Shown one piece after another: positions 46,296-55,622 of a DNA stretch of 63,185 bases. Where the stretch lies: contig JANXLU010000056.1 of the NCBI GenBank assembly GCA_025354985.1, positions 1-63,185 on the forward strand. The letters are read 5' to 3'. Position 1 is the stretch's first letter. Every line of letters begins with the position of its first letter. A program made the translations under genes and the position numbers. Below the pieces are notes generated by a model. The model was not told the DNA's origin. It saw nothing but the letters and a program-made list of their open reading frames with translations, and did not search any database. Source of the DNA: Chloroflexota bacterium (GTDB taxonomy: Bacteria > Chloroflexota > Anaerolineae > J036 > Brachytrichaceae).

Positions 46296-47879
46296 ATGAA
46301 ACTCTCCGTCATCTCCCGACAGATACAGGCACACCCGGCAGACGCGCTTATTGTTCCGGTTTTTAGCGGCGAGCCCGTGCCGTCAGGCGCGACCGGCGGC
46401 GTTGATACGGCGCTGGGATCGCCGGATGGTGTCCCAGGTAACGGAGCAATTGCCCGATTGATCTCGTTGGGTGACTATTCCGGCAAATTGTCAGAGGTCG
46501 CGGTGTTGTATTCATTTGGCTTGATCCCGGCCGCGCGCGTGTTGCTTGTGGGGCTTGGAAACCCGGAGGCGCTGACGACCGAGCTCATCCGCCAGGCCAT
46601 GGGCGCCGCTGCACGCAAATCCCAGGAGCTGGGTTGCAAGCGCATCGCCACGCTGGCGCTGGGCGCCGGGCGCGCCGGCATCTCGCTGCGCGACGCCGCC
46701 CAGGCCACAGTCGAGGGCGCGCTCCTGGGCGCCTACCAGTTCGAGGAACATCGGACCGGCAAGCCAAAATCGGCGCTTGAAGAGCTGGTTTTATTGGAGG
46801 CAAACCCCGCCCTTTTGGATGAAGCCGCGACCGGCGCCAGATCCGGTGAAGTGATTGCCAACGCACAGAATAACGCCCGCACCTTGATGAACCGGCCGCC
46901 CAACGTGCTCAACCCGGCAAGTTTTGCCGCATGGTGCGCCGACATGGCCTCGGAAACAGGGCTCGCGTGCACAATCATGGAACAGCCCCAGATCGAGGCG
47001 CTCCGCATGGGTGGTGTGCTCGGCGTGGCCCGGGGCAGTGCCAACAGGCCACGGTTTATCGTGTTGGAACATGGTCTGCAGACGGTGGGCGCCGGAGCAC
47101 CGTTGGTGCTGATCGGCAAAGGCGTCACCTTTGACACCGGTGGTTATAGCATCAAGACGACGGACGGCATGGTCGGCATGAAGGGCGACATGGGCGGCGC
47201 CGCCGCGGTCGCCGGTGCCATGCAAGCGATTGCCACGCTCAACCCGACCCGCGCCGTGGTGGGGCTGATGCCCCTGGTTGAAAACATGATCAGCCAGGAT
47301 AGCTTTCGCCCCAATGACGTGCTGGCCATGATGAACGGCATGACCGTTGAGATCACAAGTACCGATGCAGAAGGTCGTCTGATCTTGGCCGATGCACTGC
47401 ACTTTGCCAAACGCTATAACCCGGCGGGTGTGGTGGATATCGCCACGCTGACGGGCACGGCAAATGTGGCCATGGGTCGCAATATGGCGGCCACTCTGCA
47501 TGCACCCGATGACGCCTGGGCTGCCGCGCTGCTCGCGGCATCGGCGCGCGCCGGTGAACGGCTGTGGCGCATGCCACTCTGGGCGGATTACGGTGAGCGA
47601 ATGAAGAGCGACACCGCCGACATGAAAAATGGCGCGGGCGACGCCGGGGCCGGACTGGGCGTAAGCGCCTGGTTTCTGCAGCAATTTACTCTGGCCGAGA
47701 ACCGCAGCGACCCGGCTTATCGCTGGGCTCATCTGGATATTGCGCCTATGATGGCGGCCAAGAGCACAAGCGGATATCAGCCCGCGGGCAGCATGGGTTT
47801 TGGCGTGCGCACAATGGTTGCCTTGGCGTTGGAACCCGCCCTCACCCCAGCCCTCTCCCAGGGGAGAGGGCTGGGGTGA
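46296..47879 (+). CDS. pepA: Leucyl aminopeptidase, M17 family
   Basis: Cytosolic dizinc aminopeptidase of 527 residues. Metal and catalytic residues align with E. coli PepA at a constant +5 offset: Lys275 and Asp280 in IGKGVTFDTGG, Lys287 (YSIK), Asp298 (MKGDMGG) and, in STDAEGRLILADAL, the later Asp/Glu pair with Arg. The N-terminal macro-like domain (LIVPVFSGE) and DIATLTGT are also present. The last ~14 residues (after VALALE) are encoded by the inverted repeat at 47839-47882, and the stop codon lies inside the repeat, so the original terminus was probably replaced. The start is 7 nt after a CATAAT box. Confidence 0.93.
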   Translation: MKLSVISRQIQAHPADALIVPVFSGEPVPSGATGGVDTALGSPDGVPGNGAIARLISLGDYSGKLSEVAVLYSFGLIPAARVLLVGLGNPEALTTELIRQAMGAAARKSQELGCKRIATLALGAGRAGISLRDAAQATVEGALLGAYQFEEHRTGKPKSALEELVLLEANPALLDEAATGARSGEVIANAQNNARTLMNRPPNVLNPASFAAWCADMASETGLACTIMEQPQIEALRMGGVLGVARGSANRPRFIVLEHGLQTVGAGAPLVLIGKGVTFDTGGYSIKTTDGMVGMKGDMGGAAAVAGAMQAIATLNPTRAVVGLMPLVENMISQDSFRPNDVLAMMNGMTVEITSTDAEGRLILADALHFAKRYNPAGVVDIATLTGTANVAMGRNMAATLHAPDDAWAAALLAASARAGERLWRMPLWADYGERMKSDTADMKNGAGDAGAGLGVSAWFLQQFTLAENRSDPAYRWAHLDIAPMMAAKSTSGYQPAGSMGFGVRTMVALALEPALTPALSQGRGLG

Positions 47880-47882
47880 GGG
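47839..47882. repeat. Perfect 21-bp inverted repeat overlapping the pepA 3' end
   Basis: Bases 47839-47859 (beginning CCCTCACCCCAG) are an exact inverted match of 47862-47882, with AG as the 2-nt loop. Relatives occur at 57061-57198 and 57514-57604. The same type of repeat (coding for LTPALSQGRG-like peptides) is common in many bacteria; it could double as a pepA terminator. Confidence 0.9.
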
Positions 47883-47926
47883 ACCTGTGCAGCGATTCTG
47901 AACTCTTACGATTTTTTTATTCCGCG

Positions 47927-47932
47927 TAGAAT
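47927..47932 (+). promoter_or_regulatory. -10 box TAGAAT before recF
   Basis: TAGAAT ends 12 nt before the recF ATG. TTACGA at 47906-47911 is a possible -35, 15 nt upstream. No Shine-Dalgarno is present. Confidence 0.4.
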
Positions 47933-47944
47933 CGTTTTCACGCT

Positions 47945-49147
47945 ATGCGCGTGCGCCATCTTTCTCTTACCAACTTTCGTCTGTATGCTCGCCTGGAGTT
48001 GGATCTTGCGGATGGCTTGACCATTGTTCAGGGAGACAACGCACAGGGGAAGACCTCGCTTTTAGAGGCGCTCTACTTTCTGGCCACCGCCCACAGCATG
48101 CACACGGCCACCGACAGACAGGTATTGCGATGGGGCGCATCAGATGACAGCCCGTATCCGTTTGTGATGATCAAGGCCGGGGTGCAGCGCAATGATGGCG
48201 TGCATGCCCTGGAGATTGGCATGCAGTTGGGCGAGGGTGCGCGCCTCAAAAAAGAAATTCGAATTGATCACGCCCCGCGTCGCGGCGTGGATCTGGTTGG
48301 GCAGCTCGCCGTGGTGCTTTTCCTGCCCAATGACGTGGAGCTGGCATCCGGGGCGCCCGCCCTCCGGCGCGCCTTCCTCGACGATGCGCTGTCCCAGGTG
48401 GATGCGGATTACGTCCGGCACCTGGACAAGTTCACCAAGGCACTCAGCCAGCGGAACGCACTGCTTCGTCTGGGTCAGGAGCGACGTCTGGACCCGGATG
48501 AGCTGGAAGTTTGGAACGAGCCCATTGTCAAGAATGGTGTGCAGATCGCGTTGCGCCGACGCTCTGCCGTGGGTCAGCTCGCGCGTTTGGCTCAGCCCAT
48601 TCACCGTGATCTGAGCAACAACGCCGAGTGGCTGGAGCTTGTTTATCAGCCCAACTTTGACCCGGCCGCGCCAGCGGGTGTGCAGGATCCGCATCAGATC
48701 AGCCTCGATGCCGGTCGCATTCCGCAAGGCATGACCGCAACCGACCTTGAACAGGCATACCGCGCCGCGCTGCGTGACCGGTTGAAGGAAGAGATTGCCC
48801 GCGGGGCCACGCTGGTTGGGCCACACCGGGATGATCTGCGATTTATCGCAAACGGGATGGATGTGGGCGAATACGGCAGCCGGGGCCAGCAGCGGACCAG
48901 CGTGCTCAGCCTCAAGCTGGCCCAATCACAATGGATGCGCACCGAGCTGGGGGAGGAACCTCTGCTGCTATTGGACGAAGTGCTGGCCGAGCTCGACCCT
49001 AATCGGCGTCGCCAATTGCTGGCCCATATCGGCGACACCGCGCAGACCCTGGTGACCACCACCGACATCAACCGTTTTGACACTACATTTATCCAACGGG
49101 CTCATCTTCTTGGCGTAAAGTCTGGAATTGTGCATAATCTCACTTAG
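47945..49147 (+). CDS. recF: DNA replication and repair protein RecF
   Basis: SMC-like ATPase that loads RecA at gaps with RecOR. A 400-residue protein: the N-terminal MRVRHLSLTNFRLYARLELD and VQGDNAQGKTSLLEALYFL (Walker A near 35) are classic; VGPHRDDLRF, SRGQQRTSVLSLKLAQ (signature) and LLLLDEVLAELDPNRR (Walker B) follow, and TTTDI marks the end of the fold. It stands alone rather than in a dnaA-dnaN-recF cluster, which is usual in Chloroflexota. The start is 63 nt after the pepA repeat. Confidence 0.94.
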   Translation: MRVRHLSLTNFRLYARLELDLADGLTIVQGDNAQGKTSLLEALYFLATAHSMHTATDRQVLRWGASDDSPYPFVMIKAGVQRNDGVHALEIGMQLGEGARLKKEIRIDHAPRRGVDLVGQLAVVLFLPNDVELASGAPALRRAFLDDALSQVDADYVRHLDKFTKALSQRNALLRLGQERRLDPDELEVWNEPIVKNGVQIALRRRSAVGQLARLAQPIHRDLSNNAEWLELVYQPNFDPAAPAGVQDPHQISLDAGRIPQGMTATDLEQAYRAALRDRLKEEIARGATLVGPHRDDLRFIANGMDVGEYGSRGQQRTSVLSLKLAQSQWMRTELGEEPLLLLDEVLAELDPNRRRQLLAHIGDTAQTLVTTTDINRFDTTFIQRAHLLGVKSGIVHNLT

Positions 49148-49214
49148 CCGTTGGGTGCACCGCGCCAAACCAAGCCCGCAATCGACAGCAAATCTGAGTG
49201 CCAATCCAAAAACC

Positions 49215-50327
49215 ATGACAAACCCAAGTTTCAACATCGGAATTGAGGAAGAGTATCAAATCATCGACCCAGAAACACGCGAGTTGAAAAGCTACATTAC
49301 CCAGTTGATCGAGAATGAGCGCGAGAAGATGACTCTCCTTGAAATCAAACCCGAACTGCATCAAAGCATCGTCGAGGTTGGCACCAAGGTTTGCCAAACG
49401 CCTGCCGAGGCGCGTGAGGCTTTGGTCATGCTCCGCCGGGAAATAATGGGTCTGAGCGCGAAGCACGGGCTCAAAATCGCCGCCGCCGGCACGCATCCTT
49501 TTAGCAACTGGCGCAAACAGGAGATCACCCCGATGGAGCGCTACGCAAGTGTGAAGCAGGACATGGCCATGCTCGCCCAGCGTCTTCTGATATTTGGCAC
49601 CCATGTGCACGTTGGGATCGAAGACCCGGAATTCATGATCGACGCGATGAACATCTCGCGCTATCTCATCCCGCACATTTTGTGCCTCACCACCAGCTCG
49701 CCTTATTGGATGGGCGAAGACACGGGTATGAGTAGTTACCGTTGCACGGTTTTCCGCAATTTTCCGCGTAGTGGCATCCCGCCGCATTTTGGCAGCCGCG
49801 CGCAATATGAGTCATTCGTGCAGACGCTGGTCAAAACCCACAGCGTGCCGGATGCCACCAAAATCTGGTGGGATGCACGCCCAAACAAAAAATACCCAAC
49901 CTTGGAACTGCGCGTCGCCGATTGTTGCACCCGGGTGGACGAGGCAATTTGTATCGCAGCCATCTGGCAGGCCGTGTTGTTCAAGTGCTGGAAACTGCGC
50001 CAACAGAACCTTACCTTCCGCGCATATGCCCCGGAGTTGGTCGAAGAAAACAAATGGCGCGCGATGCGCTATGGCATACAGGGCAAGTTGATCGACTTTG
50101 GCAAGCAGGAGGAGCTGCCGGCCCGGGACCTCATCAAGGAAATGATCACCTGGTTTATTGGCGACGTTGTCGACGAGCTCGGCAGCCGCAAAGAGGTGGA
50201 GTATGCCTACCGCATTATGGAAGAAGGCGCAAGCTCCGACCGTCAGCGCGCGGTCTTTGCCAAGACCGGTTCGATGCAGGCCGTCGTGGATCACCTCATT
50301 GCCGAAACCGAAGAGGGCGTGTTGTAA
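49215..50327 (+). CDS. Carboxylate-amine ligase, glutamate-cysteine ligase GCS2 family (YbdK-like)
   Basis: ATP-dependent ligase of 370 residues in the GCS2 family. IGIEEEYQIID at the start supplies metal-binding glutamates, followed by EIKPELHQSIVEVGTKVC, AAAGTHPFSNW, IFGTHVHVGIED and WDARPNKKYPTLELRVADC, all typical of YbdK-type enzymes. YbdK has weak glutamate-cysteine ligase activity; related enzymes make other gamma-glutamyl compounds, so the substrate is uncertain. The ATG at 49215 gives the standard start; the frame is open further upstream but that leader is not protein-like. It is convergent with malQ (6-nt gap). Confidence 0.87.
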   Translation: MTNPSFNIGIEEEYQIIDPETRELKSYITQLIENEREKMTLLEIKPELHQSIVEVGTKVCQTPAEAREALVMLRREIMGLSAKHGLKIAAAGTHPFSNWRKQEITPMERYASVKQDMAMLAQRLLIFGTHVHVGIEDPEFMIDAMNISRYLIPHILCLTTSSPYWMGEDTGMSSYRCTVFRNFPRSGIPPHFGSRAQYESFVQTLVKTHSVPDATKIWWDARPNKKYPTLELRVADCCTRVDEAICIAAIWQAVLFKCWKLRQQNLTFRAYAPELVEENKWRAMRYGIQGKLIDFGKQEELPARDLIKEMITWFIGDVVDELGSRKEVEYAYRIMEEGASSDRQRAVFAKTGSMQAVVDHLIAETEEGVL

Positions 50328-50333
50328 CCGGCA

Positions 50334-51845
50334 TCACCTGCCGTATGTCTCGGTCATGCTCCGCAGACCACCTGCCAGGTCACTGGTCAGGGCATCTGCT
50401 GAAAACCGCCATGCCCAGTTGCCTTCGCCTTTTCCCGGAAAATTCATGCGCGCATCCGGGCCCAGCCCGAGCAAATCCTGCATCGTGAGCACGATCGTGT
50501 CGGCGGAGCTCATCATCAACAGGCGTGCCATGTCCATGCCGATGGATTTGCTGGTTGTCTTTTTTCCAATATAGCGCTCCACCTGCGCCCGGGTGGGATC
50601 GTCCAGCGACTTGAACCACCCCACCGTGGTGTCGTTGTCGTGCGTCCCGCTATAGGCCACGCAATTGCGCACGTAGTTATGTGGCAAAAAGTTGCTGGCG
50701 GTATCGGCGACAAACGCAAACTGCAACACGCGCATTCCCGGCAGGTGAAAATGATCCCGTAGCGTCTCGACTTCGGTGGTGATGATTCCCAAATCTTCGG
50801 CAATGATTGGCAGCGCTAAATCCGTGCTAGTCGGGTTCCCTGGCGCCAGCTCCTGCATGATTCGATCAAATAGTGCGTAACCCGGCGCCTTTACCCACCG
50901 CCCATGCATCGCGGTGGGCTCGCTGGCGGGTACCTCCCAATATGAGTCAAACCCGCGAAAGTGATCAATCCGCACCACGTCATAGGTTGCCAGCGCGGCA
51001 CGCAAACGGGCAATCCACCAGTCAAACCCGCGCGCCTGCATGACATCCCACCGATACAGCGGGTTACCCCAGCGCTGCCCGGTGGCGCTGAAATAATCGG
51101 GTGGCACGCCCGCGACCACGGTTGGTTGCAGCTGCTCGTCAAAATGGAACTGCTCGCGGGCCGACCAGGCATCCGCGCTGTCAAAGGCTACAAATATCGG
51201 CAGGTCGCCGATGATCTGAATGCCCTTGTCATTGGCGTTCTGTTTGAGCGCGTGCCATTGCTGAAAGAATTGAAATTGCAGGTATTGTTGAAACCGCACC
51301 TGATCCAGCAATTTGCCGCGCCAGGTCTCACACGCCGCCGCCTCGTGCCGGGCGATATCGGGCTCCCAAGTGGTCCACACCTTGCCGCCATGGGCCTCCT
51401 TCAAGGCCATAAACAAGGCGTAGTCATCCAGCCAGTGGTGGTTCTCGTCCACAAATTTCGCAAACGCGCCCCGCTGGTGCGCGCGGGCGTTTGCGTTAAA
51501 TGTGTCGTAGCTCGACCGGAGTATCGCCTGCTTCCAGTTAATTACCCAGCCATAGTCCACCCGCTCCGTCCGAAACGCCGGTGCATTTTCCAGGGCGCCT
51601 GGAGACAATGCGCCATCCGCCACCAGTTGGTCCAGCCCGATTAGCAGCGGATTCCCGGCAAAGGCTGAAAAACACTGATAGGGCGAATCGCCATAGCCGG
51701 TGGGGCCAAGTGGCATTACCTGCCACAGCTTTTGCCCGCTGGCGGCCAAAAAATCCACAAAGTCACCGGCATGCTGATTGAACTCGCCGATGCCAAAGCG
51801 GCCGGGCAACGAGGTTGGGTGCAGCAATATTCCGCTTTTTCGCAT
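50334..51845 (-). CDS. malQ: 4-alpha-glucanotransferase MalQ (GH77)
   Basis: Amylomaltase of 503 residues that transfers alpha-1,4-glucan segments in maltodextrin or glycogen metabolism. The start RKSGILLHPTSLPGRFGIG is the family hallmark. Catalytic residues are present: the nucleophile Asp in VVRIDHFRGF, the acid/base Glu in IIAEDLGII and the stabilising Asp in YSGTHDNDTTVGW. QKLWQVMPLGPTGYGDSPYQ is intact. It is a single gene convergent with the ligase, and divergent from the epimerase with about 40 nt between starts. Confidence 0.95.
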   Translation of the reverse strand: MRKSGILLHPTSLPGRFGIGEFNQHAGDFVDFLAASGQKLWQVMPLGPTGYGDSPYQCFSAFAGNPLLIGLDQLVADGALSPGALENAPAFRTERVDYGWVINWKQAILRSSYDTFNANARAHQRGAFAKFVDENHHWLDDYALFMALKEAHGGKVWTTWEPDIARHEAAACETWRGKLLDQVRFQQYLQFQFFQQWHALKQNANDKGIQIIGDLPIFVAFDSADAWSAREQFHFDEQLQPTVVAGVPPDYFSATGQRWGNPLYRWDVMQARGFDWWIARLRAALATYDVVRIDHFRGFDSYWEVPASEPTAMHGRWVKAPGYALFDRIMQELAPGNPTSTDLALPIIAEDLGIITTEVETLRDHFHLPGMRVLQFAFVADTASNFLPHNYVRNCVAYSGTHDNDTTVGWFKSLDDPTRAQVERYIGKKTTSKSIGMDMARLLMMSSADTIVLTMQDLLGLGPDARMNFPGKGEGNWAWRFSADALTSDLAGGLRSMTETYGR

Positions 51846-51886
51846 TTGAACAAATTTTAGTCGCGTTGGTGATACATTGCATCATC

Positions 51887-52903
51887 ATGAAAATCCTGTT
51901 CATTGGCGGCACCGGCCTCATCAGCTCGGCATGTTCCGATCTCGCGCTTGCACGCGGCGCGGAACTCTTTATACTGAACCGCGGCATGTCGGAAAAATAT
52001 CCGCTTGCAAAAGGGGTCACGCTCCTCAAGGGTGATATTCATGCCGATCCGGCCATGGTTGCCAACCTCTTGGGCGACCATACCTTTGACGCCGTGGTTG
52101 ATTGGGTCGCCTTTACGCCGCAACACGTGCGGCAGGATATCGCAGTGTTCGCCGGGCGCACCCGACAATTTGTGTTTATCAGCTCGGCCAGCGCCTATCA
52201 GCGACCGGCCACCCACTATCTGGTGACCGAAAGCACGCCGCTGGCAAACCCATATTGGCAATACTCGCGCGACAAAATCGCCTGTGAAGAGACCCTGATG
52301 CAGTCCTATCGTGATCGTGGCTTCCCCGTGACCATCGTCCGCCCGTCGCTTACCTATGGGCCTTCACAAATTCCATTGTGCGTGGGCAGCTGGCAACACC
52401 CCTGGACGGTGATGGATCGCATGCAACGCGGGTTGCCCGTGATTGTTCCGGGCGATGGCAGCTCGCTGTGGGTGCTCACATGGAACGGCGACTTTGCAAA
52501 GGGGCTGGTTGGCTTGCTTGGGCGCGAACAGGCAATTGGTCACGCCTTTCACATTACCAGCGACGAGGTGCTTACCTGGGACGCCATTTACAAGGAGGCC
52601 GGTCACGCAATCGGCGTGGAGCCCCAGCTTGTGCACGTTCCGTCAGACCTCATCGCCACCTATGATTCCGGCGCGCTGGGCAGCCTGGTCGGTGACAAGG
52701 CCACCAGTGTCGTATTTGACAACACCAAGATAAAGCGCTTTGTGCCGGATTTTGTGTGTACCAAGCCGTGGGGCGAAGGCGTGCGCAAATCCGTCGCGTG
52801 GTTTCAGGCCGATCCAAAGCGGCGGACGATCGACAGTGACGCCAACGCGCTGTGGGATCGCATTTTGACGGGTTTTGCGCGCGCCCTGCCAAAAGCCGTT
52901 TAA
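51887..52903 (+). CDS. NAD-dependent epimerase/dehydratase (extended SDR)
   Basis: A 338-residue extended short-chain dehydrogenase. The Rossmann signature is ILFIGGTGLISSA, the next acidic strand LKGDIHAD, and the catalytic Ser-Tyr-x3-Lys set is in SSASAYQR and YWQYSRDKIACEE, where Tyr is followed by SRDK. TIVRPSLTYGP and IPGDGSSLWVLT-like GDGSSLW are typical of the CSP41/NAD epimerase branch. Substrate unknown, probably a nucleotide sugar. The ATG at 51887 is chosen for the Rossmann start; the frame is open upstream but that is promoter (TACATT at 51873-51878, 8 nt before the ATG). The 52904-53056 gap follows. Confidence 0.86.
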   Translation: MKILFIGGTGLISSACSDLALARGAELFILNRGMSEKYPLAKGVTLLKGDIHADPAMVANLLGDHTFDAVVDWVAFTPQHVRQDIAVFAGRTRQFVFISSASAYQRPATHYLVTESTPLANPYWQYSRDKIACEETLMQSYRDRGFPVTIVRPSLTYGPSQIPLCVGSWQHPWTVMDRMQRGLPVIVPGDGSSLWVLTWNGDFAKGLVGLLGREQAIGHAFHITSDEVLTWDAIYKEAGHAIGVEPQLVHVPSDLIATYDSGALGSLVGDKATSVVFDNTKIKRFVPDFVCTKPWGEGVRKSVAWFQADPKRRTIDSDANALWDRILTGFARALPKAV

Positions 52904-52999
52904 GCGCCAAAACATTAACATGTGCTGAGTGCATGACTTTGCGAATCACTTTTCTTTTTCATATTCTCGCATCAGGGTCTGATATGATGAGAAAAGGTT

Positions 53000-53005
53000 T
53001 ATAAT
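53000..53005 (+). promoter_or_regulatory. -10 box TATAAT before the Thr/Pro-repeat protein
   Basis: A perfect TATAAT in an AT-rich stretch, about 50 nt before the preferred ATG at 53057 and 9 nt before an in-frame GTG at 53015. A -35 is not obvious. The rest of the 52904-53056 gap shows no other feature. Confidence 0.45.
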
Positions 53006-53056
53006 TTTATTGCAGTGACTTGTCACAGTAAAACGGGGCACGGTGTTTTGGATTCA

Positions 53057-54967
53057 ATGGGAATTTTTACACGTAAAGAATTAGCGCGCATTGCTGTAAC
53101 CGTCGTGTCCATCGTGACGTCGATGGGTGGTTTGGTGCCATTTCAGATAGCGTCCGCCCGTTTTGAAGCGTCAAGTGCTGATCAAAGCGTCGCCACCCAA
53201 TTCGACACAAGCGAGCTACAGGCTGCTGCGGCGGCAAACAGTTGCGCATCGCCGCCCAAACGCGGTGGTCACCTGGTGTTTTTGCCAATAATTATTCACG
53301 CTGGCAGTGGATCCCAACCGGCCACCCCGACCCCGCTGCCAACGTGTACACCCACGCCGACCGCTACCAGCGCGATCCAAGCAACCGCGACTGTTACGCC
53401 AGTCCCCGCCTCCACCGCGACTAACACGGCTACTTCAACTGCAACATCAACGCCGACGGCGACATCTACTGCCACCAATACCTCAACCGCCACGGTAACC
53501 AAAACGCCGACCCAAACAGCAACCGCGACATCCACGCAGACAGTGACGAATACACCGAGCGTGACGCCTTCCAGCACCCAAACTCACACACCGACGGCCA
53601 CAAGCACCGAAACGCCGACTCAGACGCCGACCGAGACAGCAACGAACACGCCTACACCTACCGTAACGGATACTCCTACCGCGTCCGCCACCAACACCGA
53701 AACGCTTACGCCGACGGCTACGAGCACCGAAACGCCAACTCAGACGCCAACCGATACAGCCACAAACACGCCTACACCTACCGAAACGGATACGCCCACC
53801 GCGACCGCCACGAATACCGAGACGCATACACCGACGGCTACGAGCACCGAAACACCAACTCAGACGCCGACCGAAACAGCCACAAACACGCCCACACCTA
53901 CTGAAACGGACACGCCCACCGCGACCGCCACCAACACCGAGACGCAGACACCGACAGCTACGAGCACCGAAACACCAACTCAGACGCCGACTGAGACCGC
54001 AACAAACACAGCCACGGTTACGGCAACGCCCAGCCCCACTGCGACGAGCACGGCAACTGATACCCCGACGCGAACACCAACTCAAACATCAACTGCAACC
54101 AGAACACCCACCGGCACGGCGACCAGCACCAGCACACGCACGCCGACCGCAACCACCACTCTGACTCCGACCACAACGAGCACCAGTACCCGAACGCCAA
54201 CCGCCACTGCAACTCAAACATCCACCGTTACTCAGACACCCACGGTAACCAGTACGCCAACGGTGACGCAAACATCAACGGTAACCCGAACACCCACGGT
54301 CACCCAAACGCCGACCAAGACCGCCACACCGACGATTACGCCGACGGCCACCGCCACAACGTGCGCAGATCAGGTAATAACCCAATGGACGTTTGCAAAC
54401 TCGTCCACCTCTCCTTCAATTGGAAGTGGCACGTTTGTAACCAGCGCCGCGCTTACGGCGCCTGGATTTGTGACCGGCCCAGCCGGCGGATCGGATTTGG
54501 CCTGGACCGATGCAAACTGGGGGGTTGGCGACAGAACGTCACCTGATCCAAACGCATACTACGAGTTTGACGTAAACACGTCCAACTTTTCGTTGATCAC
54601 CATGACCTATGATCTTTCACGGACCTCGGACGGGCCGCGCGACATCACGGTCATTAGTTACACCGGTTCAATCACGGGCCAAATCGCGTTTGTCTCGCCG
54701 GGCCCATTGTTGTGGGAACCGTGGAAGCATACGAACTTGCCATCCAACTCCGCGCTAATCGTGCGCTTGTTCGCCAACAATAAATTGTCGGCCGCGGGCG
54801 TGTTGGCAATTGACAACGTGACGTTCCGGGGGCGCACCAACGCCTGCACGCTTGCCCCGGCACTAAACCCGGGTCCAGCCGCGGCTACGGTGTCCGATGT
54901 TGCAACCAGTCCGATTGACGTGGTGGTGGCTGCGGTGAAGTCCTTCTTTGCGTCGCTGTTCGCATAG
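53057..54967 (+). CDS. Secreted Thr/Pro-rich repeat protein
   Basis: A 636-residue exported protein. A signal-like N-terminus ([20 protein letters not shown]) is followed by a short region containing [12 protein letters not shown], then about 340 residues of Thr/Pro/Ser-rich sequence including 40-residue tandem repeats, and a C-terminal beta-sandwich-like domain ([42 protein letters not shown]). The Thr/Pro tract is probably an O-glycosylated stalk. The start at 53057 gives a normal signal peptide; an in-frame GTG at 53015 is possible if the mRNA is leaderless. No anchor or sorting signal at the C-terminus. It ends at a strong hairpin. Confidence 0.72.
   Translation: MGIFTRKELARIAVTVVSIVTSMGGLVPFQIASARFEASSADQSVATQFDTSELQAAAAANSCASPPKRGGHLVFLPIIIHAGSGSQPATPTPLPTCTPTPTATSAIQATATVTPVPASTATNTATSTATSTPTATSTATNTSTATVTKTPTQTATATSTQTVTNTPSVTPSSTQTHTPTATSTETPTQTPTETATNTPTPTVTDTPTASATNTETLTPTATSTETPTQTPTDTATNTPTPTETDTPTATATNTETHTPTATSTETPTQTPTETATNTPTPTETDTPTATATNTETQTPTATSTETPTQTPTETATNTATVTATPSPTATSTATDTPTRTPTQTSTATRTPTGTATSTSTRTPTATTTLTPTTTSTSTRTPTATATQTSTVTQTPTVTSTPTVTQTSTVTRTPTVTQTPTKTATPTITPTATATTCADQVITQWTFANSSTSPSIGSGTFVTSAALTAPGFVTGPAGGSDLAWTDANWGVGDRTSPDPNAYYEFDVNTSNFSLITMTYDLSRTSDGPRDITVISYTGSITGQIAFVSPGPLLWEPWKHTNLPSNSALIVRLFANNKLSAAGVLAIDNVTFRGRTNACTLAPALNPGPAAATVSDVATSPIDVVVAAVKSFFASLFA
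53591..54010 (+). repeat. 120-bp tandem repeat (minisatellite) inside the Thr/Pro gene
   Basis: Exact period of 120 bp: copies begin at 53591, 53711, 53831 and 53951 (the last partial), with a few base changes each. Each encodes 40 residues beginning [20 protein letters not shown]. Likely to vary in copy number between strains. Confidence 0.9.
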
Positions 54968-54978
54968 TGCAACTTAAA

Positions 54979-55015
54979 TCGCCACACCTGGCTTCCTGGA
55001 CGTCAGGTGTGGCGA
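54979..55015. terminator. Perfect 12-bp hairpin between convergent genes
   Basis: TCGCCACACCTG (54979-54990) pairs with CAGGTGTGGCGA (55004-55015) around a 13-nt loop. There is no T-run, but it lies between the Thr/Pro gene (ends 54967) and the convergent VOC gene (ends 55028), so it may terminate both. Confidence 0.72.
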
Positions 55016-55027
55016 AGCGCGGTCGGG

Positions 55028-55417
55028 TTAGTACAGCTTTACCGCGCGTTTGACCAGCTGAATCGTCAAGCCCCATGGGTCGCGAAGGAACAAAAGCTGA
55101 TCACCTGCGGGCGTGTGGGTGACATCCCCATCCGGGTTGCAACCGGCAGCCAATAGACGCGCCTGCTCGGCGGCCATGTCATCGACGGCGAAGGCGACGT
55201 GCTGTGTATACGGATTGATGGCGCGTTGATCCGCGATCGGGCCGAGTGGGTTTGTATAAAACTCCCAGCAGAAGCGACGCTGCTTGTCGGCGATAAAGTG
55301 CGCCATGATCCCGGTTGGTTGTGCGCGCACGATATCCATATCCAGGTGCGCGGCATACCAGGCGGCGGCTTTGTCGGGTTCGTGCACGTTGTAGGCGGTG
55401 TGTTCAAAGTGAATCAT
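55028..55417 (-). CDS. VOC (glyoxalase/bleomycin-resistance) superfamily protein
   Basis: A 129-residue protein with the paired beta-alpha-beta-beta-beta VOC layout. The first module starts MIHFEHTAYNVHEPDKAAAW and the second with TQHVAFAVDDMAAEQARLLA; the end LFLRDPWGLTIQLVKR is the family tail carrying a usual metal or substrate position. The start at 55417 puts the first conserved strand at the N-terminus; the frame is open upstream to 55495 without family similarity. Substrate unknown. It borders the disrupted region and its 3' side faces the hairpin. Confidence 0.82.
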   Translation of the reverse strand: MIHFEHTAYNVHEPDKAAAWYAAHLDMDIVRAQPTGIMAHFIADKQRRFCWEFYTNPLGPIADQRAINPYTQHVAFAVDDMAAEQARLLAAGCNPDGDVTHTPAGDQLLFLRDPWGLTIQLVKRAVKLY

Positions 55418-55622
55418 GATGACGTGGATTCTAGAGCCTGTTGGATTCACCCCAAATTTGTCTCCAACCACGTAGTTGCAAAACGCGTCGTGCAATTGGC
55501 CGGCTTGGCGAAGTCATTGCATGATTTTTTTATATCAATGCCAAACGGACGAGCGTCTTCCTATTGCATCGTATATTCCAAGCCAGCAATCGTAATTGAC
55601 ATGTCCTTTGGTAGTTGGGTAA
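55418..55622. other. Gene-poor stretch before a pseudogene
   Basis: AT-richer than the rest of the window. No convincing reading frame, RNA or repeat is visible; the frames present are short and interrupted. Confidence 0.5.
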
